Assembly (NCBI RefSeq): GCF_000016185.1
Contig: NC_011420.2
Coordinates: 1,880,501 to 1,944,500 of the forward strand
From: Rhodospirillum centenum SW
Lineage (GTDB): Bacteria > Pseudomonadota > Alphaproteobacteria > Azospirillales > Azospirillaceae
DNA: 64,000 nt
Reading direction: 5' to 3'
The translations under genes and the position numbers were made by a program. The notes beneath the pieces were generated by a model, which saw nothing but the letters and a program-made list of their open reading frames with translations, did no database searches and had not been told where the DNA came from. Of the stretch, positions 45,671-54,738 are shown in pieces (position 1 is the stretch's first letter; the number at the start of each line of letters is the position of its first letter).

Positions 45671-46387
45671 TCAGTCGTCGCTGCCGGCCCCGGCTTCGGC
45701 GAGGCGGGCCTCGATCTCCGCCACGGCGGCCTCGTCGAGGCCGAGGCGGCGGGCCAGCTCCGCCAGATAGTCCTGTTCCACCCGGGTGTCCGGCTCGATG
45801 GCGAGGCGGGAGGCGGCCCAGACCTCGGCCGCAGTGGCGGGGTCCTTCACCCGCGCGACCAGTCCATCCATGTCGCAGGGACCGGCCAGCAGCTCGTTGA
45901 AGCGGGCGAGCACGTCGTTCTCCGCCCCCTCCTCCTCCATCGCGTCGAGGATGTCGCGCTTCTCCTCCTCGTCCAGCACGCCGTCGGCCTTGGCCGCCTG
46001 CACAGCGGCATAGATCAGGAGATCGACGTCGGGCACCGGCGCCGGCGGGGTCAGCGCCCCCGGCGGCAGCGGCGGCGGGCCAGAGGGCGCGGCAGGCATG
46101 GGCACGGCGGGCAGGGGCACAACAGGCGGCGGCGCGGCAGGCGCGGCCCCAGCCCCGGGGGCGGCCCCGGGGAACGGTGGCGGCACGGCCTGCCCGCCCG
46201 GCGGCGGGGGCGGCTCGACCTGCGGCCCCTGCTGACGGCCGCGGAAATGTTCGTAGGCGGCGAATCCGATCCCGGCGATGAGCGTCAGCCCCTCGCGCGA
46301 GAAGGCTGCCCGGCGGGCGATCCCCCCCACCGATCTGCCGCGCAGGCTGTTGTCCAGAAACATGCCGAGAAGCCGTTCGACATCCAT
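45671..46387 (-). CDS. DUF533/TerB-like inner-membrane-associated protein
   Basis: The 238-residue protein has an N-terminal Gly/Arg-rich region with a hydrophobic stretch (about 34-45), a Pro/Ala-rich linker (about 55-115) and a C-terminal helical TerB/DUF533 domain (LLIYAAVQAAKADGVLDEEEKRDIL, in part; EVWAASRLAIEPDTRVEQDYL, in part). Function is unknown; DUF533 proteins such as YebE are stress-linked in enterobacteria. It lies 97 bases upstream of the GYF_2-AIM24 gene, on the same strand, so joint transcription is possible. Confidence 0.8.
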   Translation of the reverse strand: MDVERLLGMFLDNSLRGRSVGGIARRAAFSREGLTLIAGIGFAAYEHFRGRQQGPQVEPPPPPGGQAVPPPFPGAAPGAGAAPAAPPPVVPLPAVPMPAAPSGPPPLPPGALTPPAPVPDVDLLIYAAVQAAKADGVLDEEEKRDILDAMEEEGAENDVLARFNELLAGPCDMDGLVARVKDPATAAEVWAASRLAIEPDTRVEQDYLAELARRLGLDEAAVAEIEARLAEAGAGSDD

Positions 46388-46503
46388 CCCCGGGTCTCCA
46401 CCGACCATCGTGACCGGCCCCCTTATAGGGCATCCCGGCGCCCGCTGTCCCGGTCCGCTTGGGGGCACCCCGTCGGACCAGCGCTGCCGACCGGTCCCGT
46501 ATG

Positions 46504-47145
46504 TCAGCCGCGCGGGGCCGCCACCAGCCGCAGCGCGAGCGCGACAAAGATCGTCCCCACCAGCCAGTTCTGCACCCGTGCCCAGAGCGGCCGGCGCAGC
46601 AGCCAGCGGCCCAGCCCCCCGGCGGAGACGCCGACGGCGGCGTTCACCAGGAAGCCCGGCACGAACAGGATCAGGCTGAGCACCAGGAACTGCGCCGCCA
46701 TGCTGCCCGCCTCCGGCCGCACGAACTGCGGCAGGAAGGCCAGCATGAACAGCAGCAGCTTCGGGTTCAGCAGGCAGGTCAGCAGGCCGCGCCGGTAGAC
46801 CGCCGCCAGGGCGGCGCGCTGATCCGTCGGCGCCACCGCGCCCAGCCCCGCCGGGCCGGCGCGGAAGGCGTTCCAGGCCGCCCACAGCAGATAGGCGGCG
46901 CCGAGCCAGCGCAGCAGGTCCAGCGCCAGGGGGGACGCCGCCACCAGCCCGGCGAAGCCCAGCGTCATCGCCACCGTGTGCAGCAGCAGCGCGGTGGCGA
47001 CGCCGGCGGAGGCCGCCAGCCCGGCCCGCGGTCCGCCGCCCAGGCCGCTGGCGAAGCAGAGCAGCATGTCCGGTCCCGGGGTAAGGGAGAGGGCCACGGC
47101 GGCCAGGGTGTAGACGGCCAGGAGCTGGGGATCGAAGACAGGCAT
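46504..47145 (-). CDS. LysE family translocator (second copy)
   Basis: The 213-residue membrane protein shows the LysE pattern: SLTPGPDMLLCFASGL near the N-terminus and LLTCLLNPKLLLFMLAFLPQF in the middle. About six hydrophobic segments are seen. It is likely an amino acid or related metabolite exporter; substrate unknown. It is only moderately similar to the member at 8513-9130. Confidence 0.9.
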   Translation of the reverse strand: MPVFDPQLLAVYTLAAVALSLTPGPDMLLCFASGLGGGPRAGLAASAGVATALLLHTVAMTLGFAGLVAASPLALDLLRWLGAAYLLWAAWNAFRAGPAGLGAVAPTDQRAALAAVYRRGLLTCLLNPKLLLFMLAFLPQFVRPEAGSMAAQFLVLSLILFVPGFLVNAAVGVSAGGLGRWLLRRPLWARVQNWLVGTIFVALALRLVAAPRG

Positions 47146-47178
47146 GGCGGGTCCCGGGATTGCGGCGCTGCGGGACCG

Positions 47179-48246
47179 CTATTGGACGGGGCGTCCGGGC
47201 GTCGCGCAAGCCCCGTCGTGCCCGGGCGGCGAACGACGTTCCCGCCGTTCCCGCCGCCGGGCGGCGCGGGCCGCCAGCCGACGGCGGGGCAGGAGCACGG
47301 CGGCGGCGCCTGCGGCGACCGCGAGCCAGGCGGGCAGCGCGTGCGTCGCCAGCGACGGCAGGGCGTGCAGCACCAGCACGTCGTTGCCGCCGTAGCTGAG
47401 CCCCGCCCCGCCGCCCATCAGGATGCCGCCGGCGAAGCACGCCACCGCCCGGGCCGGGATCGAAGTGCAGGCGGAAGCGGCCGGAGGCGCGCACCGACAC
47501 CGTCGCCCCGGCGAGCACGGCCGCCGTCAGCAGCGCCACCTTCCCAAGGCCCGGAAATGCCGTTCCGGCGACACCTGTCTGGCCCAGGGCGCGGGGGATC
47601 AGGGAGGTGTACATTCCAGGGGCCCGTGCAGGGCGTAGAGCGTGCCGCCGGCGACTCTAATCACCGCCGTCGCCGCGAAAGGGGTTCCAGCGCGCCCGGC
47701 TCCAGGGCGTTGCGCCAGGCCCGGCCGCGGGACCAGCCGCACCAGCAGGGCCGTCCCGGCCACCAGGAGGGCCGCCACCAGCAGCAGCGACCAGGGGTGC
47801 GGCTCGGCCAGGACGCTGGTCCGGTCCGGCGCCGGAACCTCCCGCGCCAGCCCGCGCCAGAGGGCCAGCAGGCCGAGCCCGCCGGCCAGCCCGGCCGCCG
47901 CCGCGAGATAGGAGAGGTCGCCGCCGCCCAGCCGGGTGACCGTGCTGAAGGCGCAGCCGCGGTTGACCGCCGCCCCCATCCCGAAGACGAAGGCGCCCGC
48001 CAGCAGGGGGAGATCCACCGGCAGGCTGACCGCCAGCGTCGAGCGCGGCAGCAGCCAGGCCAGCGGCACCGTCACCGCCAGAACCCAGGCGGAGCAGGCG
48101 AGGATCGCCACGCCCTGCCGCGGCCGGCGGCGGTCCAGCAGTTCCTGCACTGCCGCCACGGCGCAGATCGAGCCCTTCTGTGATGCCAGCCCGACGATGA
48201 AGGCCAGCGGCAGCGACACCAGCACCATGACGACCGCGAGAAGCAC
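47179..48246 (-). pseudogene. YeeE/YedE-type sulfur transporter, broken by two compensating frameshifts
   Basis: From a GTG at 48246 with a GGAAGGGGG site the frame gives a membrane protein of YeeE/YedE type with SQKGSICAV and GMGAAVNRGCAFSTV, the cysteine-bearing motifs of these thiosulfate or sulfur transporters, but it stops at 47599 (TGA). The continuation is seen in another frame from about 47612 to 47455 (SLIPRALGQTGVAGTAFPGLG, in part, then hydrophobic) and returns to the first frame after about 47455 (ACFAGGILMGGGAGLSYGGND, in part), ending at 47179. The two shifts cancel. If repaired it would be 355 residues. It is either a recent pseudogene or a place with two sequence errors. Confidence 0.75.
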
Positions 48247-48533
48247 CCCCGTTCCCCCTTCCTGCCGCGTCCCCTGCCCCCGACAACGGCGGCCGACGCG
48301 CTCCGCTCCCGCACGGGAACCGCACGGAACCGCCGCGGCCGGCCCCGGAAGGGCGACAGCCTGGCGCGGGCGTGCGCGCAGTTTCCCCCTCGACACCGTC
48401 GTCGGAACGGGTGTTCGATTGATCCAGGAGGAACAAGCGCACCAGGCCGACTGTCGGGTCGGCGGGCGGCGCGCAAGCCCGCCTGAAGACCGCGAGAGCC
48501 GCACCGGGGCGTGATCGTACACGGAGGTGTGGC

Positions 48534-50576
48534 ATGAATGACGGCATGAGGTCAGGGCCGCGCGTCGCGGCCCTGGTCGGACCCTATCTCAGCGGCAAGA
48601 CGACGCTGCTGGAGAGCCTTCTCGCGGCCACCGGCGCCGTCGCGCGCAAGGGCAGCACGACCGAGGGCAGCAGCCTGGGCGATGCCTCGCCCGAGGCCCG
48701 CGCGCGGCACATGACCATCGACATGAATCTGGCCGCCGCCGAGTTCCTGGGCGAGCGCTGGCATTTCCTGGACTGCCCCGGCTCGATCGAGCTGGCGGCC
48801 GAGGCGCAGCGGGCGCTGTGCGTGGCCGACGTGGCGGTCGTCGTCTGCGAACCCGACCCGGACAAGGCGGCGGCGCTGGCGCCGCTGTTCAGGTTCCTGG
48901 ACGATCTTGCCATCCCGCACATGGTCTTCATCAACAAGATGGACCAGCTCGCCGGGGCGGACCTGCGCGTGCGCGACCTGATGCAGGCGCTGCAGGGCGC
49001 CTCGCAGCGGCCGCTGGTGCTGCGGCAGGTCCCCATCCGCGACGGGCAGGAGGTCACCGGCTACGTCGATCTGGTCAGCGAGCGCGCCTACCGCTGGCGC
49101 CCCGGCCAGGCGTCGGACCTGGTGCCGCTGCCCGACACCGTGCGCGAGCGCGAGCAGGATGCCCGGCAGACCATGCTGGAGTCGCTGGCCGACTTCGACG
49201 ACACCCTGATGGAGCAGCTTCTGGAGGACATGGCGCCCGAGCGCGGCGAGGTCTACCGGCAACTCTCGCAGGATCTGGCGCGCGACCTGATCGTGCCCGT
49301 CTTCCTGGGCTGCGCCGACCGCGACCACGGTGTCCGCCGGCTGCTGAAGGCGCTGCGCCACGAGACGCCGGACAGCACGCAGAGCGCCGCCCGCCTGGGG
49401 ATCCCCGAGGGCCAGACGGTCGTGCAGGTGTTCAAGACCTTCCACGCCAGCCATGCCGGCAAGCTGTCCATCGCCCGCGTCTGGCGCGGCACGGTCGGCG
49501 ACGGGGCCGTTCTGTCCGGCGACAAGGCCAGCGGCCTGTTCGACTTCGTCGGCCTTGCCGCCACCAAGCGCGGCCCCGCCGCCCAGGGCGAGGTGGTCGC
49601 CATCGGCAAGCTGGAGCATGCGCGCAGCGGCGACGTGCTGTCCGACGCCGGACCGGCCGTGCGCGCGACCTTCTGGCCGGAGCCGTCGGTGCCGGTCCAT
49701 GCCGTCGCCATCGCCGCCGAGCAGAAGACCGACGAGGTCAAGCTGACCGCCGCCATCCAGAAGCTGATCGACGAGGACGCAAGCCTGTGCTTCCAGCACG
49801 GCGGCGACACGGGCGAGCTGATCCTGTCCGGCCAGGGCGCGGTGCATCTGGCCATCGCCATCGACCGGCTGCGCAGCCGCTACAACGTGGCCGTCCGCTC
49901 CCACCCGCCGGCGGTGCCGTACCGCGAGACGATCCGGAAACCGACCGAGCAGCACGCCCGCTTCAAGCGCCAGACCGGCGGCCACGGCCAGTTCGCCGAC
50001 GTGCATGTGGAGGTGCGGCCGCTGGCCCGCGGCGAGGGCTTCCGCTTCGAGGACAGGATCGTCGGCGGCGTCATCCCGCGCACCTACATCCCCGCCGTGG
50101 AGGAAGGGGCGAAGGAGGCGCTGGCCCTGGGGCCGCTGGGCTTCCCCGTCGTTGACGTGGCCATGACCCTGACCAACGGCCAGTACCATGCCGTGGACAG
50201 CAGCGAACAGGCCTTCAAGACCGCCGGCCGCATGGCCATGCAGGAGGCCCTGCCGAAGTGCGAGCCGGTGCTGCTGGAACCGATCCTGCTGGTCACCCTG
50301 TCGGTGCCGTCGGAGTTCACGCCCAAGGTGCAGCGCATGGTCAGCCAGCGCCGCGGCCAGATCCTGGGCTTCGACGCCCGGCCCGGCTGGCCCGGCTGGG
50401 ACGAGACCAAGGCCTACATCCCGCAGGCCGACATGGCCGACCTGATCGTGGAGATGCGGTCCCTGAGCCAGGGGCTCGGCACCTACACGGCCGAGCTGGC
50501 GCATCTGGCCGAGCTGAACGGCAAGCTGGCCGACCGCGTGATCGAAAGCCGCGCCGCCGCCATCGCGGCCCAGTAG
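48534..50576 (+). CDS. Elongation factor G-like GTPase lacking the catalytic histidine
   Basis: The 680-residue protein has EF-G domain order: GTPase domain (P-loop GPYLSGKT at 16-23, NKMD at 134-137), domain II, III, IV and V. In EF-G the switch II is DTPGH, whose His is needed for GTP hydrolysis; here it is D80-C-P-G-S84. The switch I consensus RGITI reads HMTID. It is a paralogue of canonical EF-G (not in this window), and the class is known in other alphaproteobacteria as an EF-G-like protein of unknown role. A GGAGG site 6 bases before the ATG supports the start. A hairpin terminator follows. Confidence 0.88.
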   Translation: MNDGMRSGPRVAALVGPYLSGKTTLLESLLAATGAVARKGSTTEGSSLGDASPEARARHMTIDMNLAAAEFLGERWHFLDCPGSIELAAEAQRALCVADVAVVVCEPDPDKAAALAPLFRFLDDLAIPHMVFINKMDQLAGADLRVRDLMQALQGASQRPLVLRQVPIRDGQEVTGYVDLVSERAYRWRPGQASDLVPLPDTVREREQDARQTMLESLADFDDTLMEQLLEDMAPERGEVYRQLSQDLARDLIVPVFLGCADRDHGVRRLLKALRHETPDSTQSAARLGIPEGQTVVQVFKTFHASHAGKLSIARVWRGTVGDGAVLSGDKASGLFDFVGLAATKRGPAAQGEVVAIGKLEHARSGDVLSDAGPAVRATFWPEPSVPVHAVAIAAEQKTDEVKLTAAIQKLIDEDASLCFQHGGDTGELILSGQGAVHLAIAIDRLRSRYNVAVRSHPPAVPYRETIRKPTEQHARFKRQTGGHGQFADVHVEVRPLARGEGFRFEDRIVGGVIPRTYIPAVEEGAKEALALGPLGFPVVDVAMTLTNGQYHAVDSSEQAFKTAGRMAMQEALPKCEPVLLEPILLVTLSVPSEFTPKVQRMVSQRRGQILGFDARPGWPGWDETKAYIPQADMADLIVEMRSLSQGLGTYTAELAHLAELNGKLADRVIESRAAAIAAQ

Positions 50577-50630
50577 CCGCCGGTCCGGTAACCGCCGTCA
50601 CAGCGAACGCCGGCTGATCCCGCCCAAGGG

Positions 50631-50670
50631 CGGAGCGGACCCCGGGGCCATCCCCGGGGTCCGTCCGTTC
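50631..50670 (+). terminator. Hairpin after the EF-G-like gene
   Basis: An 11-base perfect stem (GGACCCCGGGG) with a CCAT loop extends through CGGA/TCCG with a small bulge. A weak T-rich tail follows. Confidence 0.6.
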
Positions 50671-50844
50671 CGGCCCTCTTGTCCGGCCCCGGGGCGGTCC
50701 CCATCCTGCTGCGGCGTGCGCAAGCGTCTTGCAGCCGCCGCCGGCTTGCCGCAGTAAGAGCGTCGCCAGTTTCCCTGGAGTGGGTACGCCCTCCGGCGCG
50801 CCGGTTCCGTCCGGCGCCCGCGGGGCCAGTGTCGGGAGCCGTTC

Positions 50845-51615
50845 TTGAAAGCCATCATCCTGAGCGCCGGGCAGGGCAAGCGGCTGATGCCGCTGACCGC
50901 GGACCAGCCGAAATGCCTGATCGCGCTGTCCGGCCGCACCCTGCTGGAATGGCAGTTGCGCCATCTGGCGCAGGCCGGCGTGGAGGAGGCCGTCGTCGTC
51001 ACCGGATTCGGCGCCGACATGGTGGACCAGGCCATCGCGGCCATGCCGCTGTCGGGCATCCGGGTGAGGACCCTGCACAACCCCTTCTACGCCCTGGCCG
51101 ACAATCTGGGGAGCTGCTGGGCCGCCCGCGGAGAGATGGGGGACGGCTTCCTGATCCTGAACGGCGACACCCTGTTTCCGACCGCCGCGGCGGCACGGTT
51201 GCTGGCCGCAGGGGACGCGCCGATCACGGTCACCATCGACCGCAAGGACGGCTACGACGCCGACGACATGAAGGTGCGGACGGCCCCCGACGGGCGGCTG
51301 CTGGCCATCGGCAAGACCCTGCCGGCGGAGATCGTCAACGGCGAGTCCATCGGCTTCCTGAAGTTCACGCCCGAGGGCGGCCACCGCTTCCGGACGGAGG
51401 TGGAGCGCGCCCTGCGCGCGCCGGAAGGGCTGAAGCTCTGGTATCTCTCGGTGATCGACCGCATCGCCCGGGCGACGCCGGAAGATGCGACGCCGGTGGT
51501 CGGCACCGTGGGCATCGAGGGGCTGGAGTGGGGCGAGATGGACTTTCCCGCCGATGTCCGCCGCAACGAGGAACTGACCCGCGGCTGGCTGGCGGCCGAA
51601 GCCGCCGGGCGTTAG
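50845..51615 (+). CDS. Sugar-phosphate or phosphocholine nucleotidyltransferase
   Basis: The 256-residue enzyme has the nucleotidyltransferase N-terminus MKAIILSAGQGKRLMPLTAD and PKCLIALSGRTLLEWQL, with GDTLF as the metal-binding motif. Relatives activate sugar phosphates or phosphocholine with CTP or UTP. The start is TTG (at 50845), two bases from a GAG site at a suitable distance, fixed by the family N-terminus. No sugar or lipid gene adjoins it, so the substrate is unknown. Confidence 0.85.
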   Translation: MKAIILSAGQGKRLMPLTADQPKCLIALSGRTLLEWQLRHLAQAGVEEAVVVTGFGADMVDQAIAAMPLSGIRVRTLHNPFYALADNLGSCWAARGEMGDGFLILNGDTLFPTAAAARLLAAGDAPITVTIDRKDGYDADDMKVRTAPDGRLLAIGKTLPAEIVNGESIGFLKFTPEGGHRFRTEVERALRAPEGLKLWYLSVIDRIARATPEDATPVVGTVGIEGLEWGEMDFPADVRRNEELTRGWLAAEAAGR

Positions 51616-51680
51616 CCGCGGCAGGACGCCGCAGCCATTCCGACCCGCCTGCCGTGACCCGGTGCTCTTTCCGCTGTTGC

Positions 51681-51695
51681 AGGGACACGTTCCCT
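51681..51695. promoter_or_regulatory. Small inverted repeat upstream of dps1
   Basis: AGGGA and TCCCT flank 5 bases (CACGT) 18-32 bases before the start of the first dps gene. Its position fits an operator or a leader hairpin. Confidence 0.3.
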
Positions 51696-51712
51696 GAACG
51701 CGGAGAGAAACG

Positions 51713-52231
51713 ATGGACCAGCAACTGACCGATACCCAGCGCACGCCCCCGTCGCACGAGGCGCTGCCCGTGCAGACCGGGCTGCCCGAGGACGCCCGGC
51801 AGGATCTGGCACAGGGGCTGGCGCGGGTCCTGGCCGATACCTACACGCTGCTGGGCAAGACGCACGGCTTCCACTGGAACGTCACCGGCCGGCAGTTCCA
51901 TTCCCTGCACGAGATGTTCCAGGAACAGTACGAGGATCTGACCGGGGCCGTGGACGACCTGGCCGAGCGCATCCGCGCCCTGGGCCACTTCGCCCCCGGC
52001 AGCCTGAGCCAGTTCCTGAAGCTGACCGAGATCGAGGACGAGCACGGCGTGCCCGCGCCGCAGGAGATGCTGAGCCAGCTCGTGCGCGACAACGAGACGG
52101 TGACGCGGACCTGCCGCGAGGTGGTGGACATCGCCCAGGAGGCCGGGGACACGGTCACCGAGGACCTGATGAACCAGCGCATGGCCTATCACGAGAAGGC
52201 GGCCTGGATGCTGCGCGCCAGCATCGGCTGA
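51713..52231 (+). CDS. dps: Dps-family ferritin-like DNA-protection protein (first copy)
   Basis: The 172-residue protein has the Dps fold: [21 protein letters not shown], then EQYEDLTGAVDDLAERIRALG, with the ferroxidase His, Asp and Glu residues at the inter-subunit site. Dps oxidises iron with hydrogen peroxide and protects DNA. The N-terminal extension (residues 1-30) is polar. A GGAG-like site precedes the ATG. A terminator and a second, related dps gene follow, 276 bases downstream. Confidence 0.93.
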   Translation: MDQQLTDTQRTPPSHEALPVQTGLPEDARQDLAQGLARVLADTYTLLGKTHGFHWNVTGRQFHSLHEMFQEQYEDLTGAVDDLAERIRALGHFAPGSLSQFLKLTEIEDEHGVPAPQEMLSQLVRDNETVTRTCREVVDIAQEAGDTVTEDLMNQRMAYHEKAAWMLRASIG

Positions 52232-52261
52232 GCCGCCGTCCCGGCAGAGACCGGCCAGAAG

Positions 52262-52292
52262 ACGGGCGGGCCCCCGCGGCCCGCCCGTTCCG
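52262..52292 (+). terminator. Terminator of dps1
   Basis: A perfect 11-base stem (ACGGGCGGGCC) with a 5-base loop is followed by TTCCGTTG. Confidence 0.65.
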
Positions 52293-52430
52293 TTGTGCGG
52301 GTCCCGCCGGAGCCGGAAAAGGGGAGCGGCGATACCCCTGCCATAGGTAGTGCTTCTTCAAGGGCCCGGAGGGGCTTATCCTTTGTGTGCGACGCATAGC
52401 CGGTAAACTTGGAAGAATTCTAAACTGGGC

Positions 52431-52459
52431 TTGAGGGGATGTCCCCGCCCCGTTAGGAT
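52431..52459 (+). promoter_or_regulatory. Sigma-70-like promoter of dps2
   Basis: TTGAGG and TAGGAT, each matching four of six consensus bases, are 17 bases apart and lie 49-77 bases before the ATG of the second dps gene. Confidence 0.5.
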
Positions 52460-52507
52460 CGCCAGCGGATGGCCGGTTACGGCTCACAGCATCGAGGAGA
52501 AGCGATT

Positions 52508-52987
52508 ATGGCCAAGGCAATGACCATCGACATCGGCATTCCGGAAGCGGACCGCAAGGAGATCGCGGACGGGCTGTCCGCCCTGCTGGCGGACACCTTC
52601 TCGCTCTACCTGAAGACCCATGGCTTCCACTGGAACGTCACGGGCCCGATGTTCAACACGCTCCACACCATGTTCATGACCCAGTACACGGAGCTGTGGA
52701 ACGCGCTGGACGACATCGCCGAGCGCATCCGCTCCCTGGGCTTCCCGGCCCCGGCCAGCAGCACCCAGTACGCCGCCCTGACCTCGGTGACGGAGGAGAC
52801 GGCCGTGCCGTCCGCGATGGAGATGGTGCGCCAGCTCGTCGCCGGGCACGAGGCCGTGGCGCGCACTGCGCGGCGCGTCTTCCCGGCCGCCGAGAAGGGC
52901 GGCGACGAGTCGACCGCCGATCTGCTGACGCAGCGTCTCCAGATCCATGAGAAGACCGCCTGGATGCTGCGCTCCCTGCTGGAATAG
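52508..52987 (+). CDS. dps: Dps-family ferritin-like DNA-protection protein (second copy)
   Basis: The 159-residue protein has the same ferroxidase pattern [21 protein letters not shown] and [21 protein letters not shown]. It differs from the first copy over the N-terminus and the C-terminal half. A GAGGAG site precedes the ATG. It has its own sigma-70-like promoter, so the two copies may respond to different signals. The pair probably arose by duplication. Confidence 0.94.
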   Translation: MAKAMTIDIGIPEADRKEIADGLSALLADTFSLYLKTHGFHWNVTGPMFNTLHTMFMTQYTELWNALDDIAERIRSLGFPAPASSTQYAALTSVTEETAVPSAMEMVRQLVAGHEAVARTARRVFPAAEKGGDESTADLLTQRLQIHEKTAWMLRSLLE

Positions 52988-52999
52988 CAGCCTGCCCGC

Positions 53000-53614
53000 T
53001 CAGCCGAAGGCCGTCGCCTGCATCGACGGCCTTCGGCCGACCTCGTCGTACCAGTCCGCCAGCCGCGGCGCGAGGCTGCGCCAGCCCAGCGCGGCGTGGC
53101 GGAAATCCAGATAGGCCAAGGCGACGGCAAGGCCGATGTCGCCCAGGTCGAAGTGCTCCGGCTCCCCGGGCTCGCCGTCCGGGAAGCGGGCCTTCTCCAG
53201 CGCCGGCACGGCCCGGCGCAGCGCCGCCGTCTGGCGCGACACCCAGCCGGCGGAGCGTTCCGCCTCCGGCCGCCGTCCCTCCACGACGGCCGCGAAGGCC
53301 GCGTCGGTGACGCCGCGGGCCAGCGCCGCCAGCCGCAGCGCCCGCCAGCGTGCCGGCCCGATGGGGGCCAGCAGCCGCGGGGCCGGGCCGGAGGCGTCCA
53401 GCCATTCCGCGATCAGGTCGCTGTCCACCAGCGTCGTGCCGTCCTCAAGGTCCAGCGCGGGCACCTTTGACAACGGATTGACGGCCAGCAGGGCCGCCGG
53501 GTCCGACCAGGGGTCGCAGAACACCGTCTCGACGGCGCTCTCCAGCCCCTTCTCCTGCACCACCACCAGCACCTTGCGCGCATAGGGCGAGGTGCCGTTG
53601 ACATAGAGCTTCAT
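53000..53614 (-). CDS. Glutathione S-transferase family protein
   Basis: The 204-residue protein has the thioredoxin-like N-terminal domain beginning MKLYVNGTSPYARKVLVVVQ, with SPYAR as the likely catalytic/GSH-binding site and the cis-proline motif VPALDL, then the helical C-terminal domain. Such enzymes conjugate or reduce substrates with glutathione. It converges on dps2 with 12 bases between stops. Confidence 0.88.
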   Translation of the reverse strand: MKLYVNGTSPYARKVLVVVQEKGLESAVETVFCDPWSDPAALLAVNPLSKVPALDLEDGTTLVDSDLIAEWLDASGPAPRLLAPIGPARWRALRLAALARGVTDAAFAAVVEGRRPEAERSAGWVSRQTAALRRAVPALEKARFPDGEPGEPEHFDLGDIGLAVALAYLDFRHAALGWRSLAPRLADWYDEVGRRPSMQATAFG

Positions 53615-53729
53615 CGCCTGTTTCCCGTGGCGCCTGGTGCCCGCTGCGGCCGCCCCCTCCATAGGGATCGTCACCCTCGAACAGGCGTGAGGCGGCGTCC
53701 TCCCGCCCGGACGGACGGAGGGGCGGTGA

Positions 53730-54542
53730 TCAGTGCGTGACCAGCAGCGGCACCTTGGTGTGCTGCAGGACGTACTTGCTGACGCCGCCGAGGATGCGGG
53801 TGCGCAGGCGGCTGTGGCCGTAGACGCCCATCACGATCAGCCCGGCCCCGGCGATCCGCGCCTCCTCCAGAATGGTGTCGCCGACATCGTGGTCGTCGGC
53901 GCCGATGGTGCGCAGTTCCACCTGGACGCCGTGTTCGGCCAGGAACTGCGACAGGCCGGCGCCGGGCAGATCCTTGGAGCCGTGCGGCTGGGCGCAGACG
54001 ACGGTGACGCCCTCGGCCTCCTTCAGCAGCGGCAGCGCGTCGCGCACGGCCGACGCCGCCTCCCGCGAGGATTTCCAGGCGATCAGGATGCGGGTGGGGT
54101 CGATCACGCTGTCGCGGCCCTGGGGCAGCACGATCACCGGCGCGCTGGCGGCGAAGGGCAGGAACTCCGTCAGGTCGGCGTGGAAATCGTTGAAGGCGCT
54201 GCGCGGCGCGTCCTGGCTGATGACGATGGCGTCCGCATAGCGGCCGTGCAGGGCGAGGTGCTCGGCGGCGTCGCCCAGTTCCATCAGGAATTCATGGCGC
54301 AGCCCGTTGCGCCCGCAGACCGCCTCGAAATGTTCCCGGGCCTCGGCCGAGACCTCCTCCGCCCGCAGCACGGCATCGCGCATGGACACGCCATAGGGCA
54401 GGCCGGGAAGCTGCATGGGAAGGCAGATGAACAGGCCGCGCAGCCGTGCCTGCTGGCGGGCCGCGAACTCGGCCGCGATCTCCACCCGCCGACGGCTGTC
54501 AGGATCGGGGCCGATGTGGACGAGGACGGTCTTGAATCCCAC
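53730..54542 (-). CDS. Tandem universal stress protein (UspA family)
   Basis: The 270-residue protein consists of two Usp domains, about 1-145 and 150-270. The first begins FKTVLVHIGPDPDSR; the second ends with the ATP-binding type loop GVYGHSRLRTRILGGVSKYVLQ (in part). The start is GTG with an AAGGAG site 7 bases upstream. An AT-rich leader with TATAAT (54560s, minus strand) may include its promoter. Usp proteins are induced by starvation or oxidative stress. Confidence 0.92.
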   Translation of the reverse strand: MGFKTVLVHIGPDPDSRRRVEIAAEFAARQQARLRGLFICLPMQLPGLPYGVSMRDAVLRAEEVSAEAREHFEAVCGRNGLRHEFLMELGDAAEHLALHGRYADAIVISQDAPRSAFNDFHADLTEFLPFAASAPVIVLPQGRDSVIDPTRILIAWKSSREAASAVRDALPLLKEAEGVTVVCAQPHGSKDLPGAGLSQFLAEHGVQVELRTIGADDHDVGDTILEEARIAGAGLIVMGVYGHSRLRTRILGGVSKYVLQHTKVPLLVTH

Positions 54543-54738
54543 GGGCGCTCTCCTTGATCTTTGATTTTATTATATGTTTCCGGCCAGGGCGGGGAGGGTC
54601 CGCCGCCCTGCCGCGCTCCGGATCGCCGCGGACCCGGGACGTCCGCCTGGAACGGCCCCGGATTGTCGCCGGAGGCGCCCCCCCAGTCCAGCCCCTGATC
54701 AATGACGGCCCCGTGACCGGACGGAACCGTGACCGCCG

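Noticed and set aside
48552-50504. A minus-strand frame of 650 codons
   Set aside because: Antisense of the EF-G-like gene.
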